A stretch of 64,000 bases of DNA, taken from NCBI GenBank assembly GCA_016758965.1, contig JAEPRB010000225.1, positions 1-64,000 of the forward strand, given 5' to 3'. The stretch is from Circinella minor. Its lineage: Eukaryota > Mucoromycota > Mucoromycetes > Mucorales > Lichtheimiaceae. The position numbers were made by a program, and so were the translations under genes. Shown here in pieces: positions 37,722-50,902 of the stretch. Positions within the stretch are counted from its first letter, which is position 1, and each line of letters opens with the position of its first letter. The notes below the pieces were generated by a model. It ran no database searches and had not been told where the DNA came from. It worked only from the letters and a program-made list of their open reading frames with translations.

Positions 37722-40700
37722 ATGCTCATTGCCAAACTTAACGCATGTTTTGGTGTGTTTGGCAAGACATGTGCCTTGCGTAAATTTACTTTTTTATGTG
37801 TGTCATTACTCATTGCTCTTATCTTGTCTTGGCCAACTGTACAACGATTACGTGATTCACTTTATACAGCATCCATTATGGCCGAAGCTCATAACGATCA
37901 ATTTTGGCAATATACACCACATGTTCAACCTGGTTCAAAACAACCATCAGACGATATGTTTGCAGTATACCAGATCCGGATTACAAACCCAAATAATAAC
38001 GAACCGGTCACTCACGACTTGCTGACTCGGGCCCGTGATTGGCAACTGGGATTAATGACATTTCAAGTCAAAGATTTGAATGGTCAATCGGTCTCCTTGT
38101 CCGAATTGCCATTCTTCAAATTATACTCACCTTTTGGAACTTTATGGCAGTATGACGAAATAATTCATGACGATTGGTCATTGACCTTAAATAATAACCA
38201 CAACCAAGAATACCATAATAACAACAACAACAATAATAATAATACAAGTAGTTCGACCTTGGATCCACTTTCTGTCTTTGATAATGCAACACTCGATAAA
38301 CATGGAAAATTTATTTCTGCTGATGCAATCGTATTAACAGCCGTCTTGCTGCGCAACAATGATGAATATGTTTGGAAAAAAGTCATGGAACACTTTAATA
38401 AACATATGGACCCATCTTGGTATATCAAACAAGCCAATGCACCAGCATTATCATGGCAATATAAGGTATATACACATAAACTTATTTATTTATGAAAGAA
38501 AAAGTATTGATATCACTATTTTATTAATGTGACCAATGGATTTTGATCTATTATATAACAACCAGTTCAAAATTCTTTTCCCGGATTACGACATTCCTAT
38601 CAGTGTATATGCTTTTCTTTTGTCACACATTGTCATATTCTTCATCGTTTCTTCAACTTTTGGAACAACACAGTTTGTAAAGTCCCGATATGGCCTGGGA
38701 CTAGCTGCTGTGTTTACATCTATTACCTGTGTCACTGTCACTCTCAGTATCCTTGACCGATTTGGTGTACAACTTGATGCGGTACCTTGGTATCTGTATC
38801 CTTTAGTATCTAATGTTGCTACACTTGAAAACTCATTTTTATTGACAAATGCTGTTGTCAATGCTGGGTGTGATATGCAAGTGAAAGAAAAGGTCTCCCG
38901 AGGTAATATACCACATTGAATTTTTTAAAATTTTACTTATAAATTGCATGACCTTTACAAAAACAACTAAACTGTAGCATCGTATTTTATATTGTCAACA
39001 TTCAGGTCTCCAAAGCGTTGGCGTTCCTATGATTGGTACACTTATTGCTGAATTAGTGATCCTTGAAATCGGTCGTTATATGGAAGCTCCAATGATTAAA
39101 CAATTTTGTTTATTTGCTCAAGTAGCACTTGTCATTGAATATTGTCTTGAAATGACATTTTTTATGGCTATTTTATCAATTGATATTAATCGTGCAGAGG
39201 TATGCTGAAAAAAAGGATCTTGTTTTTTTTTACTAAAAATATCGTGCATTGTTTTTATTTTTATTCATATGTTAACTGTTAAAAATATTTAAATGTATAT
39301 ATTTATGTAGCTTGCCGATCTTGACGATCGTCAGGTCTCCAAACGTTTGCGCGAATTAGCTATTAGTGGTGCTGATGCTGAGCAACAACAATCGCCCGAT
39401 TTTTGCCCTATTCAAGATTCAAGCGAACAAACAAGTTGTGCAGAATGTAAAGATTTTAAAACACATCGAGAAGTCAATGCATTAATGGTAATTTTTCTTT
39501 CTTTTTCTTTCCTTTTTTTTTGTTATTTCACGTGAAAAGAAAACTACAGTACACACATTTTATTCTAACATGTTTATTATATGCATGCACTATTATGAAA
39601 TATTATAGTTATGTATGGTAATATTAGGCTTAATGATGTTTCAGTCTTATTTCGGAAGGGTGGTGGCTTTTTGTCCACCATCCTCATCTCATGTCTTTGA
39701 TTTACAACAACAAGAACTCATTACGAAAACAGAACGTTTACGAACGGTTTCAACTGAATATTGGAATATGATTAACCCTACTAGAGAAACTCGATGGATT
39801 CGTGTTGAGCCACCTTACCTTGCTACTTATGGGATTCCAACAACAGTATCAACCTTTCATTCCTTTGAATCCGCTTACCGTGATAAAGCACTTGGTATTC
39901 AAACGGTTCAAAGTAAACGCCAACCGCCTTCTAGGCTTCGAAGCTTTATGCTTACATGTGCACGAAATACATTTCTTTTTGTTTCCAGTATCAGTATACC
40001 CAGTTTGATTCTTTGTATTGTTCTCGTCGGTATTCTTATCTGGCTTACACCTGGCTGTCGTGAACAATGGCTCATTCCTTTATTCAAAAAGGTCTTGTTA
40101 CGTATTATGAATCCAAATACTTCCAATGGAATTATATGCTGGTTTCGTGGACATTTTTTGCAACAATATCAGGAAACTGTCCACGTGGGTGCTATTTCGG
40201 CTCAAGAACAATACCAAAAGCGTAATAGTAGCGCGGGGGATGTGTCGATCAAAACATTACGGGGCCAACACGTGGCTGACATTCGTCGATTTGATGTTAA
40301 TGCTAAACATGGTATTGTTATCTCGTGTGGACAAGATGATCGTGTTGTTGCATGGGACACTCGTAAAGCCCGACCTATATCACAACTTAGTTATGATGGT
40401 GTTGGTAATGATAATAGTACAACTATCTCCAACAACAAAAGCATACCAGCAAAATGCGTAAAAATTGACCAAGGCAACAAATGGATCGCTGCAGCACTTA
40501 ATAACGGTACGGTTTGGGTGTGGAGCGTTTGTACCGGTAAAGTGGCTCGTGAATTCAGTATTGAGCGTGATTATGCTGATATTCAGCAACCTCAACAACA
40601 AGTTGTTTTCCGTAATCGTCGACATAATGATAATTCTATTCATGGTGATACAAGTTCCAAAAAGAAACGTCACTTAGATAGAGTATTGGCTGTTCAGTTC

Positions 40701-42248
40701 ATTGGTGCTGTTGCCGAATATTGTCACCCCAAGGTCGCAGAAGTGGCAGCCAAAACCAATGGACGCTCTACTGTCGAGTCACAAAATTATTTGGTTACTG
40801 CACATAAAAGCGGCATGATTCGTGAGTGGGATATTATATCTGGTGAATGCATGCAAACCGTTCCATCAGGTCATACGCGTGATATCTCGATTCTTCATGT
40901 TGTTGAAGCTAAAGCGCCTCATCGTAAACTCGGTGTATCATGGGTATTTACCGCATCTAAGGATGGTCGGGTGACATGTTGGGAACGACAAATTGTAAAA
41001 CAACAAGACACTACAAGCGTATGGACATGTGCCTACAGTATTAAGGGTCATCAAGGTCTTCCCATTACTTCTATCGCAACAGAGTTACCAGTGGGTGGCA
41101 TGGGTATTTTGGTGACTGCTGCTAGTGATCGTTCAGTACGTGTATGGAATTTTGAAACTGGTGAACCGGTATGTACCTTAGCCGATCCTTCTTCTTCGAC
41201 AACAGCAAAATCAACAGGCGACAATGCCAGCTTGGCAACGATCAGTCAAGTAGCGGTTACACGATATTGTGAAGTCGAAAAGGGCCGCGGAATGTGTAGA
41301 GGTTGTGATACATGTTTCGGTAACGGTTTTTTTATTGCAACTTCATCGACCGATGGTATCGTGGATACTTATCGATTGGAACGTGTTGGTGGCAATGGCC
41401 ATAGTGGGAGTTGTCAACTATGTAGCAAAGACTACAATCGTAGTCAGTACAAACGTAAGAAGAAACCCTTAGAAACGACTACAATCTCTAGCAACAAAAA
41501 TAATAGTAATAATACGCAATCAGCAGCAGCAGTAGCATCACCTAATCGACCCCCACGACGTCAACGACATCATCAGTCACGCAACATATCCAAACCCTCA
41601 TCTAACAATGCTGACGGAGACGACTTACTGAAACTGTTGGATATCGAACAATTGGCTGGCGATAATGAAGAAATAAAACTTGTTCCAACCCGTCTTGGTA
41701 AAATTGATCAGCCCGCTGGACGAGGCTTAGCATTCTGTGGCAAAAGTCGGTTACTAGCTGGTGTTCGACAGAAGACCGGTGGTCACCAATGGGAAGCTTG
41801 GTTCACATCGTTACAATATATTGACCCTGTAAAAAATGATGATAATGATCAAAGTCATCGAATACCAGTAGAAACATTTGATCTTGATCGAGATAATGAA
41901 GAAACTGAAGAAGAACTTGACTCTTATTTTGGATTATTTGGCGTTGATCCACAAGATAAAACTACTAGTAGGCGAAAGGAACAACAAGAGCAAACAGATG
42001 AAGATTATGAGTTATTACCGTTTTCAACAGTACATCATGTATTACCGTTGGATGGAACCGGGCTTGCATGCGATTTTGGTAATTTTATCAAGCTTATATA
42101 CCTAGAAGATGAACATAGAAAAAAACACCTTCCTTCATGTCGATGTGATGGTTGTCTCAAGACGAAAGCAAGTCAAATTCGTTGTTCTATTATTCCAAAT
42201 TGTCCTCAAGCATCTGAATGTTTATCAGCAAGGCAACAGGCTTTATAG
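37722..42248 (+). CDS. SCAP: SCAP, sterol-sensing SREBP cleavage-activating protein
   Basis: SCAP senses sterols in the ER membrane and escorts SREBP to the Golgi by COPII. Exons: 37722-38465, 38566-38902, 39006-39199, 39311-39487, 39609-42248, giving 1363 residues (human 1279). Residue 1-40 holds the first membrane helix (FTFLCVSLLIALILSWP). A lumenal loop of about 200 residues follows. The sterol-sensing domain occupies about 255-425 (FPDYDIPISVYAFLLSHIV, YGLGLAAVFTSI). It is followed by AELADL at about 424-429, almost the MELADL COPII-binding motif of animal SCAP. A further helix lies near 600 (LILCIVLVGILIWLTPG). Residues about 700-1140 form WD40 repeats (VAWDTRK, VWVWSVCTGK, VRVWNFETGEPV) that in the family bind SREBP. 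I chose the ATG at 37722 because it directly precedes the first conserved helix. Confidence 0.92.
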
Positions 42249-42576
42249 AAAGCAAGTAAAAAAAAAAGTATTTTAATAATATAAGATATAAGAGCAAATA
42301 AAATACAAATTGTACATATCGTTTCTCCTTTATAAATAATTCACACATAAAATTAAAAAAAAAGTGGGACCATGTAAGAATTATAATTTATATGATATGA
42401 TTATTATCACTTATATATTATTATTATTAACAGATGTACTAGAAATGGATGTTTGTTTGTGTGTATTTCTATATTTATATATTTGATCATCCCATATTAT
42501 TATTTTAAAAAATCGTTCCCGCGATTTTCACATTTATAAATTGACAAAAAAAAACTACGTATTGTTACTAACGACT
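42249..42576. other. Short convergent intergenic region
   Basis: Space between the 3' ends of SCAP (plus) and the membrane protein gene (minus). AT-rich with no supported gene. AATAAA-type signals near 42295-42302 could serve SCAP. Confidence 0.7.
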
Positions 42577-44594
42577 TTAGGCACGATGGTAATAACTATC
42601 TACACCGCCACCTGTTGTACTTGAACCATTTCCTGTCGTAGTAGTAGTACGATTATGATAATAGCTATCAATTCCAGTGGCAGTCATAGAAGAGGGGGTT
42701 GTTGTTTCACGTTGATAATAGCTATCAATATTAGCGTGAGGAGGAGGGGGTGAAAGAGGTTGTGGTGATAAAGGTTGTGGAGAGTATCCCTCCCTATCTT
42801 GGAAAGCTGAAGATGAAGAAAGCTGTAAAGGCTCAGGTGAACGTCCTTGTGCCGATAGTGGTGGTGAAGATGCTGTTGGAATATTAAGTGGTGCAGGGCC
42901 GAATCGTGGTGAAGTTGTGGTATTATTATATTGTTTTGTCGTATCACTCATGACAAACTTGTTAACACGAGGATTGGTTGATTCTTCAAGATCATATGTT
43001 TGTGAATTTTGAGAAGTATTGTCTAGATTGCCTTGTACTTTACGTGGATGAAAAATTGAAATCTGTTTTTATAGTAGTCATTAGTAAAAATAATCGCAAA
43101 AAAATAAAAAAAAATAGTTACAGCTTTTATAATATCACTTACAAATGCGAGCCACAAGAAGATAACACACATGTTCGCATTAGCAATTAATAAATCAATA
43201 GCAAACTTGTTGGTATTGATTGGCATGGTAGCTGATAATCCATCCGCACATAACAAGATAAGTGTGGTACCATAAATTGTTAAAATAATAGTAAGTAAAA
43301 TGTTCATGTCTTTGAAATAAGTGAGTCGTGCTCCGATTTTGTCTTTGCACATTTTCAATAATCGTTTGAATCGAAAATGAGAACGAACACCAAGAGCTGC
43401 AGTAAGTAACACTATTATTATTCACCATTTTCCTATTAGTTATTATATCTTCCATCTACTGTCATTGTATATATTATACCAACCCACCTTGTAAAGCATA
43501 TGCTAATTGGGGTACAACTTCACTCAATAATTCATCTTCACTCCATCTCCACTGTAGCACGGGAAACATGGCAGCACTTCCCAGTGCCCTGAAAAAAGTA
43601 AGTAAAAGGCAATATACACCGTTAGTTTATTATGGGTCCACGCTTAACATTATCTTGTTACACGAAAAGAAAACGCCGTTCATTATTGACTTTACCATAT
43701 GATGTAAAACTTGAATTCCCAAGAACTCATAAAAGATCGCTTCGCAACTCGATTGCATAAATAATTCCAAAAGCATTGTAATAAGAAAAATACTCCAGTT
43801 TGTAAAGCAAATGAAACACATTGGAGATAATCAATGGGCTATATAATTTTTTTTTATCTTTAGCATGTGACGAAATTTAAGATATATAAATAAAAGCTAA
43901 AAAATAAATAAAAAGCTATTATTAATGGCAACGTACCTGAACAAAAGATTGGTGATAAGCATCCCAATATGCAAATGGTTTCTGGATTATTTGACCATTA
44001 TCTGGTCTCATAACGAACCCTTCATTATATTTAATCCATGTCGACACTATATCTAAATATAAACAATTTGAACGAAGAAAAAAATAACAAGGTTCATTGA
44101 TAATAATTATATTGAAAATGGTTATCGAAATGAATAGTGTTTGTCATAGAGATTATTATTCGTTGTCGTTAATTAATTAGTCATGTTAAACAACTGATGT
44201 GATTATAATACGTACCCCATATGCTCTGTGTGCACATCATAAAAAACATTAGATATGTAATAATACTTTTGAGTGCTGTTTTTGGGATTTGTGATGGTCG
44301 CATGCAGTTGAATTTTTCATTCTTCCAAACACGACTAATTAAGAATGCTGTAATATAAACTTCAAGACAGCACCGCTCTATTTAGAAAAAAATAAGTAGG
44401 TAAAAGAAGTTTAATTATGTATCAATGATATGCTCTTGTCGAGTTCAAATATCTCATTCAGTATAAGATGATAAGAAGTCAACACTTACGTAAATAAGAA
44501 AAGTCGCTATATATGAATTTTGTAAGTATGCTTATTATTATGTAGCAAAACGATAAGTGAAGGAAAAAAAGATAATATACCTGAGATGTGTCAT
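42577..44594 (-). CDS. Unrecognised multi-pass membrane protein with DSYY-motif tail
   Basis: I do not recognise a named family. It may belong to an uncharacterised Mucoromycota 7TM-like group. Minus-strand exons with consistent frame: 44594-44581, 44530-44490, 44377-44216, 44052-43937, 43838-43696, 43588-43488, 43396-43143, 43062-42577, giving about 438 residues. Hydrophobic segments include SIITYLMFFMMCTQSIWG, VSFALQTGVFFLLQCFW, FYIIWALGSAAMFPVLQW, MNILLTIILTIYGTTLILL and IANANMCVIFLWLAF, separated by basic loops (RSHFRFKRLLK). After ISIFHPRKVQ comes a disordered Pro/Ser/Thr-rich cytosolic-like tail ending in three copies of (I/V)DSYY followed by Q, H or H and then R or N. The 14-nt first exon and start are the weakest part. 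Exons 3-8 are solid because splicing restores long conserved-looking segments. Confidence 0.65.
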
Positions 44595-47500
44595 TTTTTT
44601 TACGAATAATGTCGAAAAAAAAGAAGAAAAGGGAAAAGAAGTGCGATCCTCTTTCTTTACAAACCAAGAAAAATGAGGGCTCCGAAACAGTTTTTTTTTT
44701 CTTTCAGCAATGAAGATTACAATAACAATTATAAAATGATAACACTGTCTGACTTTTGTTTTTGAAAACAGACCTGGATTAGTCTTCCATGAAGCGTAAT
44801 TTCCGAGTGTGAGAGAGAATGATGAAAAGGGGAAGAATAAAGGTAACAAAGCTTTGTTGGGGGGAGGGCATGCTATGAACTTAGGGGGAGAGTAAAAGCT
44901 TGAGCACACAGATCAGGTCATTGTTCCCCATGTGTCACCTATGTGTTAGCCATTACACGCAAAGACTTACCAAACCAGGCTTAAATCTAACGAAAAACAG
45001 GGTTTTTTTCTGAGAGCATTAGAAATGGTCCCACGGACGTCCCGACCCAAAAAATTCTCTTTCTGCTGCACCATTTATTCTTTTGTCTCTCCGCTCGAAA
45101 AAAAGCTTTCACCGCGATCTTTTTACCTCCAATGTCAATTTTTCCTCTCCTTCTTATTGGTAGCTAAAAGAATTTTTAAAAAGAAAGTATAAAGAAAAGG
45201 AACCATGGTAATTAATTAACAACATAATTTTTTTTTATAAAATAGATCACGTAGAACAAGTTAATAATGACAATAAATAATGTAATAACATAAAAGCCCA
45301 CTGATTAGATGGCGTAACACGTTACTACCTAATACCTAGAAATACTGTTCTACATATTTTTACTGCTCAAAGGACTGATGCTATAAATTGAGAATACATG
45401 TATATAACCACATATTTGTAGTTTTAGGTATTTGATTCATATAAAGCATATAAAAATGTTTATATTTATATCAGTTATGCCTCAAATGGTAAAACTACTT
45501 ATAGGACTATGTTGTTGCATTTACTCCATGCATACAGATGCATTCATCATTGCGGATAACAAAACACAAATTTATAGTTTCACAAACCCTGGAATGGTGA
45601 CACAACATAAAATAAAAGGCTAAAAATTTCGATGTTGCAGCTTTTTTCATTAACAAAAAAAAAATCCAGACTCGACTGTTACTCGTATAGTAGGTAACTA
45701 ATAGATAGTAGTACATAGTAAATGAAATCAGAACTCATTGCTAATACAACATATAGTTACTACAAAAGAGCTTATTAGAACAATCCAATCAAGAGCCTCT
45801 GCACTACTCAAAGTGAGAAGAAAGTAGCCACCTTTTATTTTATGTAATAATAGTGGGATTTATAATAAGCCAAAAGATTATTATTTTTATCTATGATAAA
45901 CATTTCACATATCAAATAACTGTACCACTAGTTCGGCGTAAGTTCTCATAGTTCCTGTAATATAATTTATTTGAGACATTACAAGAGTTCTTCTTAACCA
46001 ATATTGTTAAATTCAAAATATTATATAAAACAGTATATAGGTAATGACAGTAGTTCTGGTTTTATATCATAAAGACAGAATTGGTCTAGTAATACAGTAA
46101 AATACAACAAATTTGGTAACTACGTGATAAAGTTAATGGTGTACAAAGTAAGATAAGTTGAACAATATAATTTTTTATAGCATAATCTAGATTTTTGGCA
46201 ATAAAGACAACGGTTGGTCACAAGGAATACTTTTTGATAAAGTATCATTTAGTATCTGCAATCCTTTTTGATTGATTTGATTGATATAGATTAGAACTCA
46301 AATAAAAGCAGGATTTTTAATGTTCATACAACAGGAGATGAATGATTGTACTACTAGCTAGGTAATATACTTATATACTTTTTTCATTCAAGTGACCAAA
46401 TATATATACGTAAAAGAAAACTTGATCATGATGATATCAAATGCTGCATTATCGATAATCCAAGCAAGTTATATTTAAATCGTGTACGTTCGTTGTATGA
46501 AAAACACCATATAAGAAATATTCATTTTACTAGCCACAAAATGACCTGGTAACAAGTAGAAGGTATCGCAATATTAAGAAAATAATTTTTTGGCTACGAC
46601 AGATACATGTCAAAACTTGGAGCTTCATAATGGAGAGAATGATATTCTGCTAGCACGTATGGCTGGTTATTTTTTTTTGCGACCATGTAAAAATAGCTTT
46701 ATATAACATAGTAAAAATATTACTCATTAGGCGCTTCAATATTAATTTTATTTATAAAGTAACAGGAGTAGGCGTTTTTATCTTTCTTGTTTTTTTTCTT
46801 GTGTCATTAACCTTATCACATCTCTTGTCATTACGATTATATTTACTATAATCTTTCTGTCTCTTGTCTGCTTATATAATTGTATGAGAGTATACATAAG
46901 AAAAATAAATAGATTTTTTATAATATGCATGAATCAATAATGCAAATAGTGAACTTATGCTTACCTTTGACATTAGCCAGAAACCCTTTTATGGATTTAG
47001 TCAAAATCATTATCAAAGATAAGTTACTATTATTATCAAAGCCAACAAAATTACCTTTTTTTATTAGCATCAGTAACAAAATAAAAATACTCATTCTTGA
47101 TGTCATGTATACACAAAAGGTTAAGTGTACGTATTTTTGTATAGTAATTTCTTCAACTTCCTGGAAATTTTGCGCTGGGCGAAGTATTTGAGCTGTAAAG
47201 ATATAGATTCAAATATGCTAACGAAAAACATACCATTAATGCTTTGTTCACACAAACTTGCTTATAAATGACGTATCAAATAAAGAACCATTACGTATCT
47301 TTTTTTTTCATTAGCAGCGAACAAACTCATGAAGCAACGAATTGTATTTATATAATTAATCAAATAATGAACCATGGCCAAGATATTATAAAAAAAGGAA
47401 GCAAGAGAAAGGGAATTATTGATCGCTTTCATGGATTATAGTTTATGTTTAATTTATAAGAAAAGGAATACAAGTGAGAGTTTTTGGAAACTGGATAAAT

Positions 47501-48906
47501 ATGCATCGAAAATGACGGTTTTATGTTATTTAAAGAAGAATTACGTCGAACTTATGTAATCTTATTATTGTCATTCTGTGGCGTGGTTGCTTTTTGATTG
47601 GAAAAAAATGGAGAGGCACTGTAATGATCCATTCGGGTATAAGCACAATATCCATAAGCATTATTTCAATTTTTCTACAAGGTCCTAGTTAATCCCGTGC
47701 TTTCTGAATGTATATAAAATTCATCAAGAACTATAATACACGCCAACTGTTACAAATGATACTGTTACTTATTACGTTTTCTATCACCATCCTTTTCGCA
47801 GTCCTTCGTATCGTTTGTATGTCATTTTTGACATTTAATAATACACAAATATTACATAGCGCCAAAAAATAACAATATAAAGAATAAATAACGAATCAAA
47901 TGGTTCTATAGTTATCAATTTCGTGCATTGGATGAAACTATGAACAGAATTTCGTGTTCTATACTGAATAATAATAATAATAATATGATTTTTCCTATAA
48001 TTTCTTTTAAAAAAACCATATCTCGGTTTGCCTTCTTGATATATATTCTTTCTAATATGCTAAAAAGTTTTACTTCTTGTACCTATAAAAAATCAATAAT
48101 AAATGAGTTGCATGGGAATTATTTTCTAATTAGTAATAATAATATAATATATATCTATTATTATTATAAATTATAAGGCGTTGTAATTCGTCTTTGTCAT
48201 CCGTCTTTTCATTGTCATTCGTACTAATAAAAAATATTTAGACATATATACAGTTAGGGAAAGGAATAAAAAATAATAAGAAAAAAAGTGGGAACGGAAG
48301 GGGGTGTTTATCCAATTAAATAACTTGATTTGACAGGTTGCTTAATTTAGAAATTTACCGTGCCTCTGCCTACACATTTGTGACCTCTAGCACTAGGTTC
48401 AAGGCAACGGACAGTATACTGGATATATGATGTTTATGAGGTATGTTATTGCTTGTCTTCCATCACATTATTGATCAATTTACATGATAAAAAAAAGAAC
48501 ATAAATAAACGAAAATTGATTCTGCTAATGACGCATAAGAATTTATTCTCGAAAACCGTTCCTTGTGAATTCTTATACACTATTATCAGTATTTTCATCA
48601 CGTTCTTCATCTTTGTATGACACACAGTGACATTATCCCACATTTAAATCCGACAATATTTACAAAGTACAAAGATTACAAAGAAAAAAAAAGTACTATT
48701 ATTACGATACTGATAGTAAAAAAATATAAGTATATAGCTTTTTTGGCCATGGATTTATTTTTTAATAGATAGGAATAATATAATCAATGTTTTCTATAAT
48801 CTAATCAAGATTATGAACTCACCGTGCATTAAGTTGTTTCTTGTATAATAATAAAAGCCCACATTACTTCTCTTGTAAAAATTATGTAGGGTATAATAAA
48901 TGATAA
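44595..48906. other. Long gene-poor AT-rich region
   Basis: About 4.3 kb without a supported gene. It contains only short, compositionally simple open frames, scattered homopolymers and an AAT tract near 47960-47980. I saw no clear terminal inverted repeats, tRNA or rRNA. It may hold undetected noncoding RNA or old transposon debris. Confidence 0.55.
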
Positions 48907-50902
48907 TTAATATCCTGAAAACTTCCGGATCCCAGGTTTGAGTTTCAACAAAAAGACTAAGAGTGCCCAAACTAGATTCAACATGCCAAAAAAAAAAGTG
49001 ACCCATCCTGCACCGACAGCTTTTGTCATTGGATTAGCTAAAAAAAAAGTCATGTATAAGAAAGTATACGTTAGCTCTTGTTTTTTTTTTGTCCCCTACA
49101 TTCTTATCCTCTTTCTCTATTCCATTGTAAAACAAAAAAGACGATAAAAAGAACAAGAAAAAATGAAAAATCCTTTGTAAAAAGTTATTTTTCTCCAACG
49201 TTTACCGATCAAACTAAGCGCAAATGTCCAGATCATACGAACCAAATTGGCTGCAGCAGTAACACTGGCACCCCGATCACTAACGGCATCCACCAAGTAA
49301 GACATAACAGGGTTAAATATGTTCACCATAGCGAAACATTGTACACCAAACATAATGATGGAAACCCAAACGTTCCAGCCAAATTGAACAGGCCAACCCC
49401 AAAGGAAAAATGATAAGGGATTCAAAAGAAATGCGCATGGCCTATTGATATTATTTAACGTCAATATAAGTGAGCTTACTTTCTTTTATTTTATTTTGTG
49501 AAACTTCACTTACCAAACATTCCACGCTAAACGATCTTCAGGAACAGCTATCCCATTACGTTTAGTCATAGCACGATTAAGAAAGATATCCGAAAGCTTT
49601 CCCGAAATTAATGACCCTATCACTTCACCAAGACCAGGTGAAATAAAAGACAAACCAATCAAACTGGATGAAAACCCATATTGATTTGTGTAAAGTTCTG
49701 GAAGCATATTTTCAATAGCAAACTATTAAAGAAATAGATTTTATAGTCAATGAAACAAGAAGAAACATTAATAAATAAACTAATAAATTACCATTCCACC
49801 AAATGCAAAACCTGTTGCTGTGGCACCAATAAATATAAATGGATGTCGTAATAACGCCAACGAAGCCAACGGATTCATTATTTTTGTTTCAACTACGGTG
49901 TTTTCGGATTTTTGATCCGGTTCAAATTCTACCATGGCACTCTTGCCCCATATTTTTCCATCCCGATAAGTTTCTTCCATCGTAAAGAAAACTAAGAGTA
50001 ATAAGAGACATCCAATTACGAACAGAAGCCAAAAGACTGATTGCCATCCCCACCGTTCGACAAGGAAGCCGCCAAAAATTGGACCGAATAATGGACCAGC
50101 GAATTGACCAGTAAAATAGATACCTAAAGCATTACCACGTTCATCGACATCATAAACATCAGCCACGGATCTAGTATGCGATATACAATTAGTTGTTTAC
50201 ATTTTATATCCCATATATATATATGACTATGTGTACCTATTTGCGTATGAAAATCAATTATATCACTCTTACCCAGCACCAATAGCCCAAGCTGATGAAA
50301 TGCCTACTGCTTGAAGAATACGCATACCAAGTAATACATATATATCATAAGCGAAACAACCGCCAAGGGATCCGACAGTATAGATAATAATGCTGAAGAA
50401 ATAAACTGACCGACGAATATACCAGTGGTCACTAATACTACTATAAAAAATTGGCTACATCACGGAAAAAAGAAAGTTTAGAAAAGAGTATAAATGTTAA
50501 TCTCGAAAGAAGACAGATTGTTTATTGGAACAACGAAGCTTTTTTTATTAACTTACAGCAATACCCATAAATAGCATATAAAGAGAATTACTAAGCGTCA
50601 CCATTATAGTAGGACTATTCAATTGTGCTGTCACTTCTTCCAAGGCTGGAAGCTATATAATCATAAAAATCAGATAAAGATTAAATCCATGAGTCTACTT
50701 TTACTTGTTAACTAACTGCTGCTTTATATTTTTATTTTTTACTTCTCACACACACATAAATTGTCGAACAGAATCCTGGAATGATGGCAATAAAACAAAC
50801 AAGACCCAAAAGATATCTTTTGCGCCATAAAGGAATTGTACGAGGATCCTTTTTTACTTTCGGGCGTAATTGTAGCAATGAATCGATGTAATCTGAAGAC
50901 AT
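48907..50902 (-). CDS. MFS transporter, DHA1-like drug:H+ antiporter family
   Basis: A 12-helix major facilitator, most like fungal DHA1 (polyamine/drug/dityrosine) exporters, expected at the plasma membrane. The substrate is unknown. Minus-strand exons: 50902-50756, 50652-50557, 50454-50273, 50170-49792, 49722-49514, 49441-49206, 49037-48907, giving 459 residues with every junction GT-AG and in frame. Features include a short cytosolic N-terminus, FYSSISDHWYIRRSVYFFS (the motif A loop after TM2), LLGMRILQAVGISSAWAIG (TM4), and GIYFTGQFAGPLFGPIFGG (TM5, motif C region). A central loop has EETYRDGKIW, and the second half has GLGEVIGSLISGKLSD. The C-terminus ends KPGIRKFSGY. Length and motif order are complete, so it is probably functional. 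Confidence 0.9.
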
